NCBI GenBank assembly: GCA_016713275.1 | Contig: JADJPL010000003.1 | Coordinates: forward strand, 62,001-126,000 | Direction: 5' to 3' | Length of the DNA: 64,000 nt | From: Haliscomenobacter sp. | GTDB lineage: Bacteria; Bacteroidota; Bacteroidia; Chitinophagales; Saprospiraceae | In this document: one piece after another, positions 9,276-19,131 of the stretch | How positions within the stretch are numbered: the stretch's first letter is position 1 | How the letters are laid out: each line of letters opens with the position of its first letter | Notes under the pieces: generated by a model | Told to the model about the DNA's origin: nothing | Databases searched by the model: none | What the model saw: only the letters and a program-made list of their open reading frames with translations | Position numbers and translations under genes: made by a program

Positions 9276-9328
9276 AAATGATCCGCAGCCCGGAGCCGGG
9301 TAGTTTCCCGGCTCTGGGTGGATCATTT
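9276..9328 (+). terminator. Rho-independent-type hairpin after the porin gene
   Basis: AAATGATCC (9276-9284) pairs with GGATCATTT (9320-9328). Inside is a second strong stem, CCGGAGCCGGG / CCCGGCTCTGG. The hairpin lies 46 bp after the porin stop. Confidence 0.7.
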
Positions 9329-9464
9329 CAGAACAAACTTCTCCCCTAACGCCAATAGGATTTTTTATTTCTGATTTTGGACTTTTTATAACGGTTTAAA
9401 GGAACTTAAGCGGTTTTCTATTTGTAAAATTAGGGCGGGCTATTCTGTTTTTAATCAAGTTTTT

Positions 9465-10151
9465 ATGCGAAAACCAATGGGCAAAATGGGCAAAACGGCA
9501 AATCCTCTCGCAGCAGGCGCGTTCATCGCGGTCTTTTTTCTGGCTTTTACCGGTTTCCACACGGTTAAGGAGTCGTTGTCCTTAAGCCCGGGCGACGTGC
9601 TGATCACCGAACAAAGCAAATTGTCGCTCAGCGGAACCAGCAACGTCAACAAGTTCACGTGCGCGTGCAACCAAAAATTTTCTCCCCTGACGATCGGCGC
9701 CTCCGCCTCGTCCAACCGTTCCCAGATCGTTTTTGAACACACCGTGCTCAAGCTGACGACGAATAAACTCGACTGCGGACAAAAAATCATGAATAAGGAC
9801 ATGTACCGCACGCTCAAAGCGGACGAACATCCCTACATCTCCATTGAGTTGAAAAAGGCCCAATTTCCGGTTGGGGTTACTATCGATGATTGTTCCGAGT
9901 GGGTAGAACTGGATGCCGAAACGGTGATCACCATCGCCGGAAACGCGCGCAGAGTGCCTTTAAAAGTCAAAGCCCGTAACCTGTTCGCTGGCCGGTTTCA
10001 ATTCCGCAGCGCTCAAGGGTTAAAAATGACGGATTTTGGTATCCAGCCTCCCACCGCAATGATGGGGGCGATTAAAGTCCGGGACTCAATCACCATCCAG
10101 TTTGATCTGATCGTCGCCGTGTCCAGCGCCGGCGAAGTCAGCGCGTCATAG
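9465..10151 (+). CDS. Second YceI-like exported protein
   Basis: A 228-residue protein with an N-terminal hydrophobic segment (about 13-31) that could be a signal or an anchor. YceI-like features are SLSGTSNVNKFTCAC (about 54-68), MYRTLKADEHPYISIEL, ITIAGNARRVPLKVKA and TDFGIQPPTAMMGAIKV. The duplicated cysteines in NKFTCAC and in LDCGQK are not seen in the first YceI protein of the window. The tail SSAGEVSAS runs 6 nt past the convergent stop of the next gene. An amphiphile-binding periplasmic role is inferred from the family only. Confidence 0.75.
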   Translation: MRKPMGKMGKTANPLAAGAFIAVFFLAFTGFHTVKESLSLSPGDVLITEQSKLSLSGTSNVNKFTCACNQKFSPLTIGASASSNRSQIVFEHTVLKLTTNKLDCGQKIMNKDMYRTLKADEHPYISIELKKAQFPVGVTIDDCSEWVELDAETVITIAGNARRVPLKVKARNLFAGRFQFRSAQGLKMTDFGIQPPTAMMGAIKVRDSITIQFDLIVAVSSAGEVSAS

Positions 10152-10676
10152 CTCCGCCAGCCCGCTGGTTTTTTTCTTGTCCAGGGAAAGCATTCCGCTT
10201 TTTTTGCCGGGAATCTGGATTTGTACCATATTCCGTTGGTCGTCGAAGAGTTCCAGAAAGATTTGATTGTCGATGGCGATCGTTCGCACGTCGGCGCGTT
10301 CAGGCTCCAGCCGGAGGTAACAGGTAATGGCGCCCATAGTGTTTTCGACGCGCTGAATTCGGAACCCTGCCCGCTCCCCATCCATTTTAACGGTGAGTTT
10401 TTGCTGCAAATAGCGCTCCATCAAAGTCTCCGCTTTGATTTTGCCCTGCTGGATCTGTTTTTCATAGGTCTGGTAATGGATCGCTTCGCCGAAGTCGTCC
10501 ATAAACAGCGTTACGGACATGCCGATTTGCCGGGTTTTTTCATCCCGGTAGATCTCCATCACGCTCAGGTGGACGGGGTGAACTTCCGGGAGGGAAGGCC
10601 GGATCAAAGGGATTGCGGCAATCAGGAAAGCGGAAATGGGCAGCATGCGCTTTTTTCGAAAAAACAAGCTACCCAT
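10146..10676 (-). CDS. DUF6702 family protein
   Basis: A 176-residue protein with a basic N-terminus and one hydrophobic segment (MLPISAFLIAAIP), then HPVHLSVMEIYRDEKTRQIGMSVTLFMDDFGEAI. This matches the DUF6702 pattern of Bacteroidota (HPxHLSxxEIxxxxxxxxLxxxxKxFxDDFE). It is probably periplasmic or surface-exposed with an immunoglobulin-like fold; the function is unknown. Initiation at the inner methionine (MLPISAF) is also possible and would give a more normal signal peptide. It overlaps the end of the convergent YceI gene by 6 bp. It lies immediately downstream of the DUF6089 gene on the same strand and probably forms an operon with it. Confidence 0.75.
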   Translation of the reverse strand: MGSLFFRKKRMLPISAFLIAAIPLIRPSLPEVHPVHLSVMEIYRDEKTRQIGMSVTLFMDDFGEAIHYQTYEKQIQQGKIKAETLMERYLQQKLTVKMDGERAGFRIQRVENTMGAITCYLRLEPERADVRTIAIDNQIFLELFDDQRNMVQIQIPGKKSGMLSLDKKKTSGLAEL

Positions 10677-10709
10677 TCCCGAAGTTTTGACGAACCCTTC
10701 CTTTAAGAT

Positions 10710-11542
10710 TTATTTAGGACAGCGCACCCGTTTGCGCGGAGGCCGGGCGCCTATCCGGATGGCATTGCTGATCCGGTAGCTCCAGGCCAGCGCGATAGAG
10801 TAGTACCAATCCCTGCCCGCGCCCCCGCGCACATGCGGCACGAGCGGGTCGTCGGAACCCGGGTTGAAGCCCGGTCTGCTCAATTGGGCGACCTCCGCCC
10901 CTTTGTGTTGCATGAGTTTGGCATAGGGGATGCGGCCTGTGCTCACATCGTCGAGGTAGTCGGTTTGGGTAAAACGGGCGGTATATTCCAGCGCGATTCC
11001 CCAGCGCCCGTCCATCAGAAGCTGTACCCCCGCGCCATAAGGAAAGACGGCGGCGCTGGTGGGGTAGGGAAGGGGTAGCCCTTAATGCCTTGTCCTTCCG
11101 TTCCCAGAGGCTGGAGGTCGATCCAGCGGCCATCAGTTTTGGCCTGCGGCATGAAGCGGATACGTCCGGCGCCGAAGTGGAGGTAGGGGATTCCTTCGAC
11201 CGCTCCTTTGCCTGCAGCGAAAGCCAGAAGGCGCCATTCTCCGGAAAGGGAATATTCGGTCATACTGGTCTGGAAATGCAGCCCCCTGGGCCGCTGGCTG
11301 AGCGCGTCGCTCCCTGCCAGCGTGACCGATTGGGCAGTAAGGCGCAACGCCCAATGGGGACTCAGATGCCACTTTCCCCAAACACCGTAGGCAGGGCGAA
11401 GCGTCCGGAATACCAGTTCCGGTTTTTTGGGGCGAGGTCCCCGTCGTAAGCGGCCAATCCGGAGATTATGCCAAATTCCGGTTCCTGTCCGGAAAGCGCC
11501 AAACAAAGGCAACAGGCCGCCAGGGTAAAACGTTCGTGTCAT
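10710..11542 (-). CDS. DUF6089 family outer-membrane beta-barrel protein (three frameshifts)
   Basis: No single frame is intact, but joined segments give one DUF6089 barrel. The signal is MTRTFTLAACCLCLALSGQ, then EFGIISGLAAYDGDLAPKK, WHLSPHWALRLTAQSVTLAGSD, YLHFGAGRIRFMPQAKTDGRW, DLQPLGTEGQG, GAGVQLLMDGRWGIALEYTARF and TDYLDDVSTGRIPY. The order and motifs (LQPLGTEGQG, TDYLDDVS) are diagnostic as I know the family. Frame changes are near 11530 (one T too many), near 11430 (one A missing in a homopolymer) and near 11045. The start is the ATG complementary to 11540-11542. The role is unknown; family members are outer-membrane barrels often found near cell-envelope genes. The shifts are probably sequence errors. 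Confidence 0.75.
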
Positions 11543-11664
11543 AACTGGAGTTTGTTTTGGTTTCTGCCCGGCAATTTGAAGGCAATCTCCCGGAAGCGCA
11601 AGGAAAAAAGTGGCGTGTTTGTTCCCCCGCAAAAAGATGTTTTTTTTCATCTGACTTATGAAAA

Positions 11665-11686
11665 GATATTCATAGATTTGAATATC
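11665..11686. promoter_or_regulatory. Inverted repeat in the divergent intergenic region before SulP
   Basis: GATATTC (11665-11671) and GAATATC (11680-11686) form a perfect 7-bp inverted repeat with an 8-nt spacer. They lie in the 264-bp gap between the divergent barrel gene (start 11542) and the SulP gene (start 11807). This may be a regulator site; no cognate regulator is seen. Confidence 0.3.
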
Positions 11687-11806
11687 CAATTGACCAAACC
11701 ACCTCAATGCGCTCTTTTCAGGATAGATAAAAGAGGGTTTTAAGGGTTTTTGTAAGCATAAAAAGTACCAGGGAATGGCAGCCGGCATCCCCTAAATGGC
11801 AGTTTG

Positions 11807-13492
11807 ATGAAAGCGTCTACATTTTTTCCGATTTCCGACTGGATTACCCGATACCGGCTCAATGATTTCCGGTGGGATGCCCAGGCAGGATTGACCGTAG
11901 GGGTGATGTTGGTGCCCCAGGGCATGGCGTATGGATTGTTGGCGGGTTTGCCGCCGATTTATGGATTGTACGCCAGCATTGTGCCGTTATTCTTGTATGC
12001 TTTTTTTGGCACTTCCCGGCATTTGTCGGTGGGGCCGGTTGCCTTGGTTTCGTTATTGGTTGTGACGGGGGTTTCTGCTTTTGCCGAGCCGGGGTCCGAG
12101 CGTTTCATCGCTTTGGCGGTGGGCACTGCCCTGCTTGCAGGATTGATTCAGATCCTGCTGGGGGTATTCCGGCTGGGATTTATGGTCAACTTCCTTTCGC
12201 ACCCGGTGATGTCGGGGTTTACTTCTGCCGCTGCGTTTATCATTGGGATGAGCCAATTGAAATACCTGCTCGGGATCGATTTGCCCCAGAGCAATCAGAT
12301 CCAGCGCATCGGCGCTGGGCTGATCCAAAATATCGGGGGGATTCATTGGTTGACCGTGGCGATCGGCTTGGCTGGAATTGGGTTGATTCTGTTCCTGCGC
12401 CGGATTAGAAAAACGATTCCCGGGGCGTTGATTACGGTTGCGCTGGGAATCGCAGTGGTTTGGGGATTTCGTCTCGACCTGCATGGAGTAGATATCGTTG
12501 GGGTGGTTCCCCAGGGGCTTCCTTCTTTTGGCGTGCCCAAGGTGTCCTTTCAGGATTTTCAGCAATTGCTGCCCTTAGCGCTGACGATCTGCCTGATCAG
12601 TTTCATCGAGTCGCTGGCGATCGCCCGCGCTTTAGAAACCAAGCATAATACGTATAAAGTTATCCCCAATCAGGAACTGATCGCGTTGGGGATCACCAAA
12701 ATGGGAGGCGCCTTTTTTCAGGCAGCACCGACCACGGGCAGCTTTACCCGCTCTGCCGTGAACGACAGTTCGGGGGCCAGAACGGGAATATCTTCCATCG
12801 TAGCATCGCTCGTCGTCGCGCTCACGTTGTTGTTCTTGACGCCTTTCTTCTTTTACCTGCCCAAAGCCTTGCTGGCTTCGGTTATCGTAGTGGCCGTTAT
12901 CGGTCTGGTCGATTACCAGGAAGCGGCGCATCTATGGAAAACAGACCGGAGGGACTTTTATACGCTGCTGGCAACGTTCCTCGCGACCCTTACCCTGGGC
13001 ATCCAGAGCGGCGTGTTGATTGGGATCGTTTTATCGTTGGCCCTGATGCTGTACAGCAACTCCAGACCCCATGTCGCGGTGCTGGGAAGGCTTCCCAATA
13101 CCGCCCATTACCGCAACATCACCCGCTTTGGCGAGGCCAGGCAGCAAAACGACCTGCTTATTTTCCGGTTCGACGCCCAGCTCTATTTCGGGAATTCCAG
13201 TTTTTTCCAGGACAATATCCAGCAACTGCTGCTTACCCAGCAGGGTACGCTAAAGGCATTTGTACTGGATTGTTCCAGCATCAGCGATATCGATTCGTCG
13301 GGCATGCGGGTGTTTGCCAAATTGATCAAAGATTTAGAAGAAAAAGGGGTAGAGTTGTTTTTGGCGGATGTGATTGGTCCGGTACGCGATAAGTTGGTCA
13401 CCTTCGGCCTATTGGAAAAGGTCGGGGAAGATCACCTGTTTTTCAGCGTCCACGAGGCAGTGGAGGCCTTTAACCAGAGAAAATCGGGCTGA
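11807..13492 (+). CDS. SulP family anion (sulfate-type) transporter with STAS domain
   Basis: A 561-residue SLC26/SulP inner-membrane transporter. The N-terminal signature is DAQAGLTVGVMLVPQGMAYG (about 24-43) and LPPIYGLYAS. There are 10-14 hydrophobic segments to about residue 410, with GFTSAAAFIIGMSQLKYLLG and PNQELIALGITKMGGAFFQAAPTTGSFTRSAVN. A cytoplasmic STAS domain follows (about 430-555; ALKAF-type strand, then DCSSISDIDSSGMRVF). The family carries sulfate, bicarbonate or other anions. In this sulfur-oxidation neighbourhood sulfate or sulfite movement is the best guess. A paralogue lies at 19558. ATG 11807 is preferred over a TTG one codon upstream. Confidence 0.92.
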   Translation: MKASTFFPISDWITRYRLNDFRWDAQAGLTVGVMLVPQGMAYGLLAGLPPIYGLYASIVPLFLYAFFGTSRHLSVGPVALVSLLVVTGVSAFAEPGSERFIALAVGTALLAGLIQILLGVFRLGFMVNFLSHPVMSGFTSAAAFIIGMSQLKYLLGIDLPQSNQIQRIGAGLIQNIGGIHWLTVAIGLAGIGLILFLRRIRKTIPGALITVALGIAVVWGFRLDLHGVDIVGVVPQGLPSFGVPKVSFQDFQQLLPLALTICLISFIESLAIARALETKHNTYKVIPNQELIALGITKMGGAFFQAAPTTGSFTRSAVNDSSGARTGISSIVASLVVALTLLFLTPFFFYLPKALLASVIVVAVIGLVDYQEAAHLWKTDRRDFYTLLATFLATLTLGIQSGVLIGIVLSLALMLYSNSRPHVAVLGRLPNTAHYRNITRFGEARQQNDLLIFRFDAQLYFGNSSFFQDNIQQLLLTQQGTLKAFVLDCSSISDIDSSGMRVFAKLIKDLEEKGVELFLADVIGPVRDKLVTFGLLEKVGEDHLFFSVHEAVEAFNQRKSG

Positions 13493-13594
13493 TCCTTTCA
13501 AAAAAGCATAGGAATACCGCAACAGGTTTGAAAAAAGGAGTATATTTTCATTGGTTCATATTTATCGGATAAACCTTATAAAACCAGCTTTTCT

Positions 13595-15219
13595 ATGAGA
13601 TATGGTTTCATCATTGACAACCGCAAGTGCATCGGATGCCATGCTTGTACCACGGCGTGCAAGGCAGAACATCTGGTGCCGCTGGGAGTCAACCGCACCT
13701 GGGTCAAACAGGTAGAAAAAGGGGAATTCCCTAATACCCGGCGTTTGTTTTCCGTCATGCGCTGCAACCATTGCACCGAAGCGCCTTGTGTAGAGATTTG
13801 CCCGGTGGAAGCGTTGTTCTTCCGGGAAGACGGAATCGTCGATTTTGACAACCGCCGCTGCATCGGATGTAAATCCTGCATGCAGGCCTGCCCGTACGAC
13901 GCGCTCTACATTGACCCCGAAAACCACACCGCCGCCAAGTGTAATTATTGCTCTCAGCGGGTGGATATAGGGTTGGAGCCCGCTTGCGTCAACGTGTGCC
14001 CGGAACATGCCATTATCTCGGGCGACATGGAGAACCCGGACACCGAAATCGCGCAGCTTCTGGCCAGAGAACAGGTGACCGCCCGAAAGGTATCTAAGGG
14101 CACCGTTCCTAACGTGTTTTATAGCAATGGCGACGAAGCGTCCCTTACTCCGTCGCTGACAGAGCGCTCCAACGAGTATTTCTGGAACTCCCAGTCGCTG
14201 GGCGTCGGGCATTACGCCAAAGAAGCCGAGAAGCTGGCGTTCTCCAACGGCGATGCGATTCAGGCGCTGATGCAGAGCAACGGGCAGGCCGCCACCGCAG
14301 GCGAAGTAGCCCAAAACGGCCCTAGCAAATCCATCGATCTGATGCTGGGCAAGCCGAGAAGAATTTACGACACGCCAGAAAAGGCGTACTCTGGGGCTGG
14401 GAAGTTTCCGGTTATGTGCTGACCAAGGCCATTTCTGCCGGCGCCTTTCTGGTGCCGTTTTTATCCCTCGTCAGCGGGGCGGCCCAACCCGGATTGAATA
14501 ACGTATGGTGGGGATTGGGTCTTGCGCTCGTCTTCCTCGGCGCTACCGGCGCCTTGCTGGTAAAAGACCTCGACCGTCCGGACCGCTTCCTGAACGTCCT
14601 GCTTCGCCCGCAATGGGGTTCCTGGCTGGTGCGCGGCGGATATGCGATTTCCGTTTACGGCGCCCTGGTCGCATTAAACGGGTTGTTCCTTCTCCTGAAC
14701 ATCCGCGTTTTAGAGATGGCCCTGATATGGGTAACCGCCATAGCTGCGGTCATCGTAGCCATTTACACCGCCTTCCTGTTTGCGCAGGCCAAAGGGCGCG
14801 ATTTCTGGCAAAGCCCCGCGCTTTCCCTCCACATGCTGGTGCATAGCGTTATGGCTGGCGCCGCCGCGTTTGGCATCCTGTCCTTCTTCCAGGACGCTCA
14901 GGCTGACTGGACCCGCTTTTTGATCACGGTGCTGATCGCCGGACTGTCCGTCAACCTGTTCACCATCATCCTGGAAATCGTAACTCCGCACCCGACCGTA
15001 GATGCCAAAGCAGTGGTGAAGATGATCGTTAAAGGCCGCTACCGCCGTCTGTTCTGGTTCGGCGTGATGGCTTTCGGCAATATCCTTCCCCTGGTTTTGC
15101 TGTCGGCCGCAGGAAGCGAACCGATGGTGTTAGCCGCTTCCGGGCTTGTTGTCCTGATCGGCATTTACCTGACCGAGCATATCTGGGTGGAAGCGCCGCA
15201 ACGCATTCCGCTGGTATAA
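13595..15219 (+). CDS. Fused 4Fe-4S ferredoxin (SoeB/PsrB-like) and NrfD membrane subunit, one frameshift
   Basis: The first part (13595 to about 14390) is a four-cluster electron-transfer subunit with C12-x2-C15-x2-C18-x3-C22, RCNHCTEAPCVEICP, RRCIGCKSCMQACPY and KCNYCSQR. Read straight it stops at 14422 while a second frame opens at 14416. One base inserted near 14390 joins them through WGWEVSGYVLTKAISAGAF, so it was probably one chain of about 540 residues. The second half is an NrfD/PsrC-type quinol-interacting membrane anchor with eight or so helices and the motif KDLDRPDRFLNVLLRPQWGSW. It would pass electrons between the molybdenum subunit encoded next and the quinone pool. If the shift is real, two subunits with a 7-bp overlap are made instead. 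Confidence 0.82.
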
Positions 15220-15221
15220 AA

Positions 15222-15262
15222 TCCCTGCTCCCCGCTCCCTACCCCCTACTCTCTACTATTTT
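15222..15262. repeat. Pyrimidine-rich CTCCC tract
   Basis: A short intergenic C/T tract (repeated CTCCC, CCCTAC, CTACTCTC units) lies between the FeS-NrfD gene and the molybdopterin gene. It resembles the longer tract at 25590-25690. Confidence 0.5.
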
Positions 15263-15285
15263 TTCAACCGCAACAGCTAAAAAGA

Positions 15286-18150
15286 ATGAACCATAAACGC
15301 CATCATACCTTAATTGAGCAGATTGCCGAAAAGATCGGGTTGATCCCCAATCTGCACCAGGAGACGGAAACGCCCCTGGATCGTTTGACCGAACCGGGCC
15401 ATCTGACCAACTTCCCGCCCCCCGAAAAATGGGACGACTGGGTGGAATACGAAGCCAAAGATTGGCCCAGGTTGTCGAAAAAGCATTACACCATTGTGCC
15501 GACGACCTGCTTCAACTGCGAAGCCGCTTGCGGGCTTACCGCGTTTATCGACAAGGAAACCGGGCAGGTGCGCAAGTTCGAAGGCAATCCTTACCACCCC
15601 GCCAGCCGGGGCAGGAACTGTGCCAAAGGGCCGGCCACCATCAACCAGATTACCGACCCCGACCGCATCCTGTACCCCATGAAACGCAAAGGCGAGCGGG
15701 GCGAAGGACAGTGGGAGCGCGTGAGTTGGGATGAAGCCCTCGACGATATTGCCGCCCGCATCCGCAAAGCCCTTCTGGAGAAGCGCAACAACGAGGTGGT
15801 TTACCACGTAGGCCGCCCCGGCCACGAAGGCTATATGGACCGGGTGCTCCAGTCGTGGAACGTCGATGGGCACAACAGCCATACGAACATCTGTTCTTCC
15901 GGCGCCCGGTTTGGGTACAGCATTTGGTACGGGTACGACCGGCCCTCTCCTGATCATGCCAACGCCGATTTTATTTTCCTTATCAGCGCCCACCTGGAGA
16001 GCGGGCACTATTTCAACCCGCACGCCCAGCGGATTATCGAAGCCAAAATGAAAGGCGCCAAATTAGCCGTACTCGACCCTCGACTGTCTAATACGGCCAG
16101 TATGTCGGATTATTGGATGCCTTCTTACCCGGGTACTGAGGCCGCTGTGTTGCTCGCCATCGCCAAAATTCTTCTGGATGAAGGCCTTTACAATAGGGCC
16201 TATATGGAAAAATGGGTCAATTGGCAGGATTATCTCAAAAAGATGCACCCTGGCGTGGATGTGACTTTTGAGAACTACATCCTCAAAATGCAGGAAGAAT
16301 ACCAGGAGTTTACCCCTGAGTTTGCTGAAAAGGAAAGCGGCGTAAAAGCGACGATGATCGTAGATGTGGCCCGGCAGATCGGCAAGGCGGGCGAGCGGTT
16401 TTCTACCCACAACTGGCGCAGCGCCTCTTCCGGCAACCTCGGCGGCTGGGCCGTCTCGCGTTGCCTGCATTTTCTCAACGTACTCACCGGCAGCGTCGGT
16501 ACCGTGGGAGGAACCTCCCCCAGCGCCTGGAACAAAATCAAACCCAAATTCTTTGACACGCCTCCGGCGCAGACGTTCTGGAACGAGCTGCACTTCCCGA
16601 AAGAGTACCCGCTCGCTTTCTTCGAACCCAGTTTCCTCCTTCCACACTTCCTGAAGGAAGGCCGCGGGCGAATGGAGGTTTACTTTACCCGGGTGTTCAA
16701 CCCGGTGTGGACCTATCCCGACGGGTTCACCTGGATCGAGGCGCTGTCGAGCGAACAGATGATCGGCATGCATATCGCCTTGACGCCAACCTGGAACGAA
16801 ACCGCGTTCTGGGCCGATTATGTGCTGCCGATGGGGCTAGCTTCCGAGCGGCACGACTTGAACAGTTACGAGACCCATTCCGGCGTCTGGATCGCTTTCC
16901 GCCAACCCGTCCTCCGGGAGGCTGCCCGCCGCAACGGGAAGCCCGTTACCTTTACCTACGAGGCCAACCCGGGCGAAGTTTGGGAAGAAGACGAGTTCTG
17001 GATCGAGCTCTCCTGGCGCATCGACCCCGATGGCAGCCTGGGCATCCGCAAGCACTTCCTGTCGCCGTACCGGCCTGGTGAAAAGATCAATGTCGACGAA
17101 TACTACCAGTACATTTTCGAAAATATAGCCGGCCTTCCGGAAGCCGCGCGCAACGCCAGGCCTGACGGAACTCGATTACATGAAGCGGTTTGGCGCTTTT
17201 GAAGTCGAAACGCACAGCTACAAAAAGAACGAAAAAGTGCTTTCGGAAACGGAATTGGATGGTAGCGCCTTAGACGAAGAAAGCGGCCTGATTTCCAAAA
17301 ACGGCAGCGCCATCGGCGTCATGGTGGATGGGAAGCCGTTTGTAGGATTCCCGACGCCTTCCCGGAAGAACGAATTCTTCTCTCAGACCATGATCGATTG
17401 GAAATGGCCGGAATATGCCATTCCAACCTATATCAAAAGCCATATCCACCTGGACCATTTGGACCAATCAAAAGGAGAATACGTACTGGTGCCCACGTTC
17501 CGCCTTCCGACGCTGATCCACTCCCGGTCCGGAAACGCGAAATGGCTCACCGAGATTTCCAACCGCAACCCGATCTGGATGCACCCCGACGATGCCGGGC
17601 GGATTGGGGTAAAGACCGGCGATCTGCTCAAAGTCAATACGGATATCGGCTACTTTGTCGATAAAGTATGGGTTACTCAAGGCATGAAGCCCGGAGTAGT
17701 GGCCTGCTCCCACCATATTGGCCGCTGGCGCAGGCAGCAGGACCCCGAGGGCAACCGCTGGGCAGTGAATACGGTCAGCATCGAAAACGACGGAAACGGC
17801 GGATGGCGCATGCGGACGGTTCGGAATGTCGGACCGTTTGAAAGCAAGGACCCGGATTCCAAACGGATCTTCTGGACCGACGGCGGCGTGCATCAGAATA
17901 TTACCCATGCTGTTCACCCCGACCCCATCAGCGGCATGCACTGCTGGCACCAACGGGTCCGCCTGGAAAAGGCCGGCCTCAGGACCATTACGGCGATATT
18001 TTCGTGGACACCAACAAGGCCCACGAAGTGTATAAAGAATGGCTGAAGATGACGCGCCCTGCGCCCGGACCAGACAACCTCCGCCGGCCCCTGTGGATGC
18101 CCAGAGCGCTCCGGCCCGCTAAAGAAACCTACTACTTCCCGGAGGAATAA
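15286..18150 (+). CDS. Molybdopterin oxidoreductase catalytic subunit, SoeA/PsrA-like (two frameshifts)
   Basis: An approximately 955-residue bis-MGD enzyme. It has the [4Fe-4S] motif C75-x2-C78-x3-C82...C112 and a likely molybdenum ligand Cys203 in NICSSGARFGYSIW. There is no Tat signal, so it should act in the cytoplasm. This favours a sulfite dehydrogenase SoeA-type enzyme (sulfite to sulfate, electrons to quinone through the FeS/NrfD subunits) over the periplasmic polysulfide or thiosulfate reductases. The frame shifts near 17150 and again near 17975. The three pieces (15286-17202, the overlapping frame to 18046, and the tail to TAA 18148-18150) join into one protein ending RPAKETYYFPEE. 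Substrate assignment is an inference from neighbours and localisation. Confidence 0.82.
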
Positions 18151-18187
18151 ACGCTCCTCCCGGGAAACCTGAATACTGCGTAGGATA

Positions 18188-18225
18188 GGGGGGCAGGCCG
18201 GAGTAGTCCGGTTTGCCTCCTTTTT
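18188..18225 (+). terminator. Rho-independent terminator after the molybdopterin gene
   Basis: A G-rich stem (GGGGGCAGGCCGGA, loop GTAG, TCCGGTTTGCCTCC) is followed by five T residues, 38 bp after the stop of the oxidoreductase gene. Confidence 0.8.
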
Positions 18226-18234
18226 ATTGGGGGG

Positions 18235-18300
18235 GATATATCTCTTACCTACGACCTGCGCGGCAACATCGGCACGCTACAGCGCCAGGGCTTCATCCAA
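18235..18300 (+). pseudogene. Possible remnant of an RHS-repeat gene
   Basis: Translation from 18235 reads DISLTYDLRGNIGTLQRQGF. The core YDLRGNIGTLQRQG matches the RHS/YD repeat (YDxxGNIxxLxRxG). It has no start, lies between a terminator and the end of a convergent gene, and is too short to be functional. It may be a scar of a lost Rhs-type gene or chance similarity. Confidence 0.35.
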
Positions 18301-18327
18301 AGCACGTGCAACTTGGCTTCCCTCGGA

Positions 18328-18793
18328 TCACTGAAGCTCCAACGAAGTCGAATACTTGACTTCCGACATCACGAACACGCTTTGCACATGGCCTATGTTG
18401 TCGAGGGTGGCCAGCTTGTTGACCATGAAATCCTGGTAGGCCGCCATGTCCTTGACGATGACCTTGAGCAGGTAGTCGAACGTGCCTGCGATGTGGTAAG
18501 CACTCCACCACTTCGGGCAATTTCCGGGCTTCCTTTTCAAAAAACTCCAATAAGGGCCGGTGGTGTTCCTTGAGCGACACGTTGCAAAAGGCGATGATGT
18601 GGAAATCCAGTTTTTCCTTGTCGACGAGCGCCACATAGCGCTGAATGAACCCTTCCTCTTCCATTCGGCGGATCCGCTCATAAACGGGGGTCGTCGTCAT
18701 ACCTAACTGGCCTGCAATTTCCTTGATCGTGGACTTGGCGTCGTTTTGCAGCAGGTTCAGGATTCGGTAGTCAATGCTGTCGAGGTTTTTCAT
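18328..18793 (-). CDS. Lrp/AsnC family transcriptional regulator (one frameshift)
   Basis: An approximately 155-residue feast/famine regulator. The N-terminal winged HTH reads MKNLDSIDYRILNLLQNDAKSTIKEIAGQLGMTTTPVYERIRRMEEEGFI. A RAM ligand-binding domain follows (KLDFHIIAFCNVSLKEH, then HIAGTFDYLLKVIVKDMAAYQDF). The frame shifts near 18495, and continuing in the second frame restores the ending KYSTSLELQ with its stop at 18328. It probably binds an amino acid or related effector. It sits between the Soe-like operon and the rhodanese/SulP operon, but no target site was recognised. The start is the ATG complementary to 18791-18793. Confidence 0.85.
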
Positions 18794-19131
18794 AGAAGTA
18801 AACAAGCTTCTTCCTTAAGCCAGGCTATGGCTAACCGGCAGGATAACTACCCTGAAAAGGCAGTCTCCATCAGAAAGTGTTGAATTTATTGGGTGTCCAT
18901 AAAATTCCCGGCTTTCAACGCCCGAGAGGTAAAGGGTAGATTCCCTTGCCTTCGGGATGGCCAAAACATTCGATATTATGGTGTTCGTCAAAAACGAGGG
19001 AATGATTATTTGTCTAGCTGGTGAAGTTAGGTTATTTATTCTTTGATTTGAGCGGTTGGGCCGAATTTTTTTGGCAATCTTCTTCGAGGGGCGCATCGTT
19101 TGATGGATTGGGCTAAATTCGGGGATAAAAA
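18794..19131. other. Intergenic region, no gene recognised
   Basis: This 338-bp gap separates the divergent AsnC-type regulator and the rhodanese gene. It must hold both promoters. I found no TAnnTTTG element of good quality, no Crp-type box and no convincing small gene. Confidence 0.5.

Noticed and set aside
14380..14425. Programmed -1/+1 frameshifting between FeS and NrfD parts
   Set aside because: No slippery heptamer or following structure is evident, and similar breaks occur in many unrelated genes of the window, so error is simpler.
18815..19096. 93-codon minus-strand frame in the AsnC-rhodanese gap
   Set aside because: Composition is unlike the neighbouring genes, with no start signal or motif.
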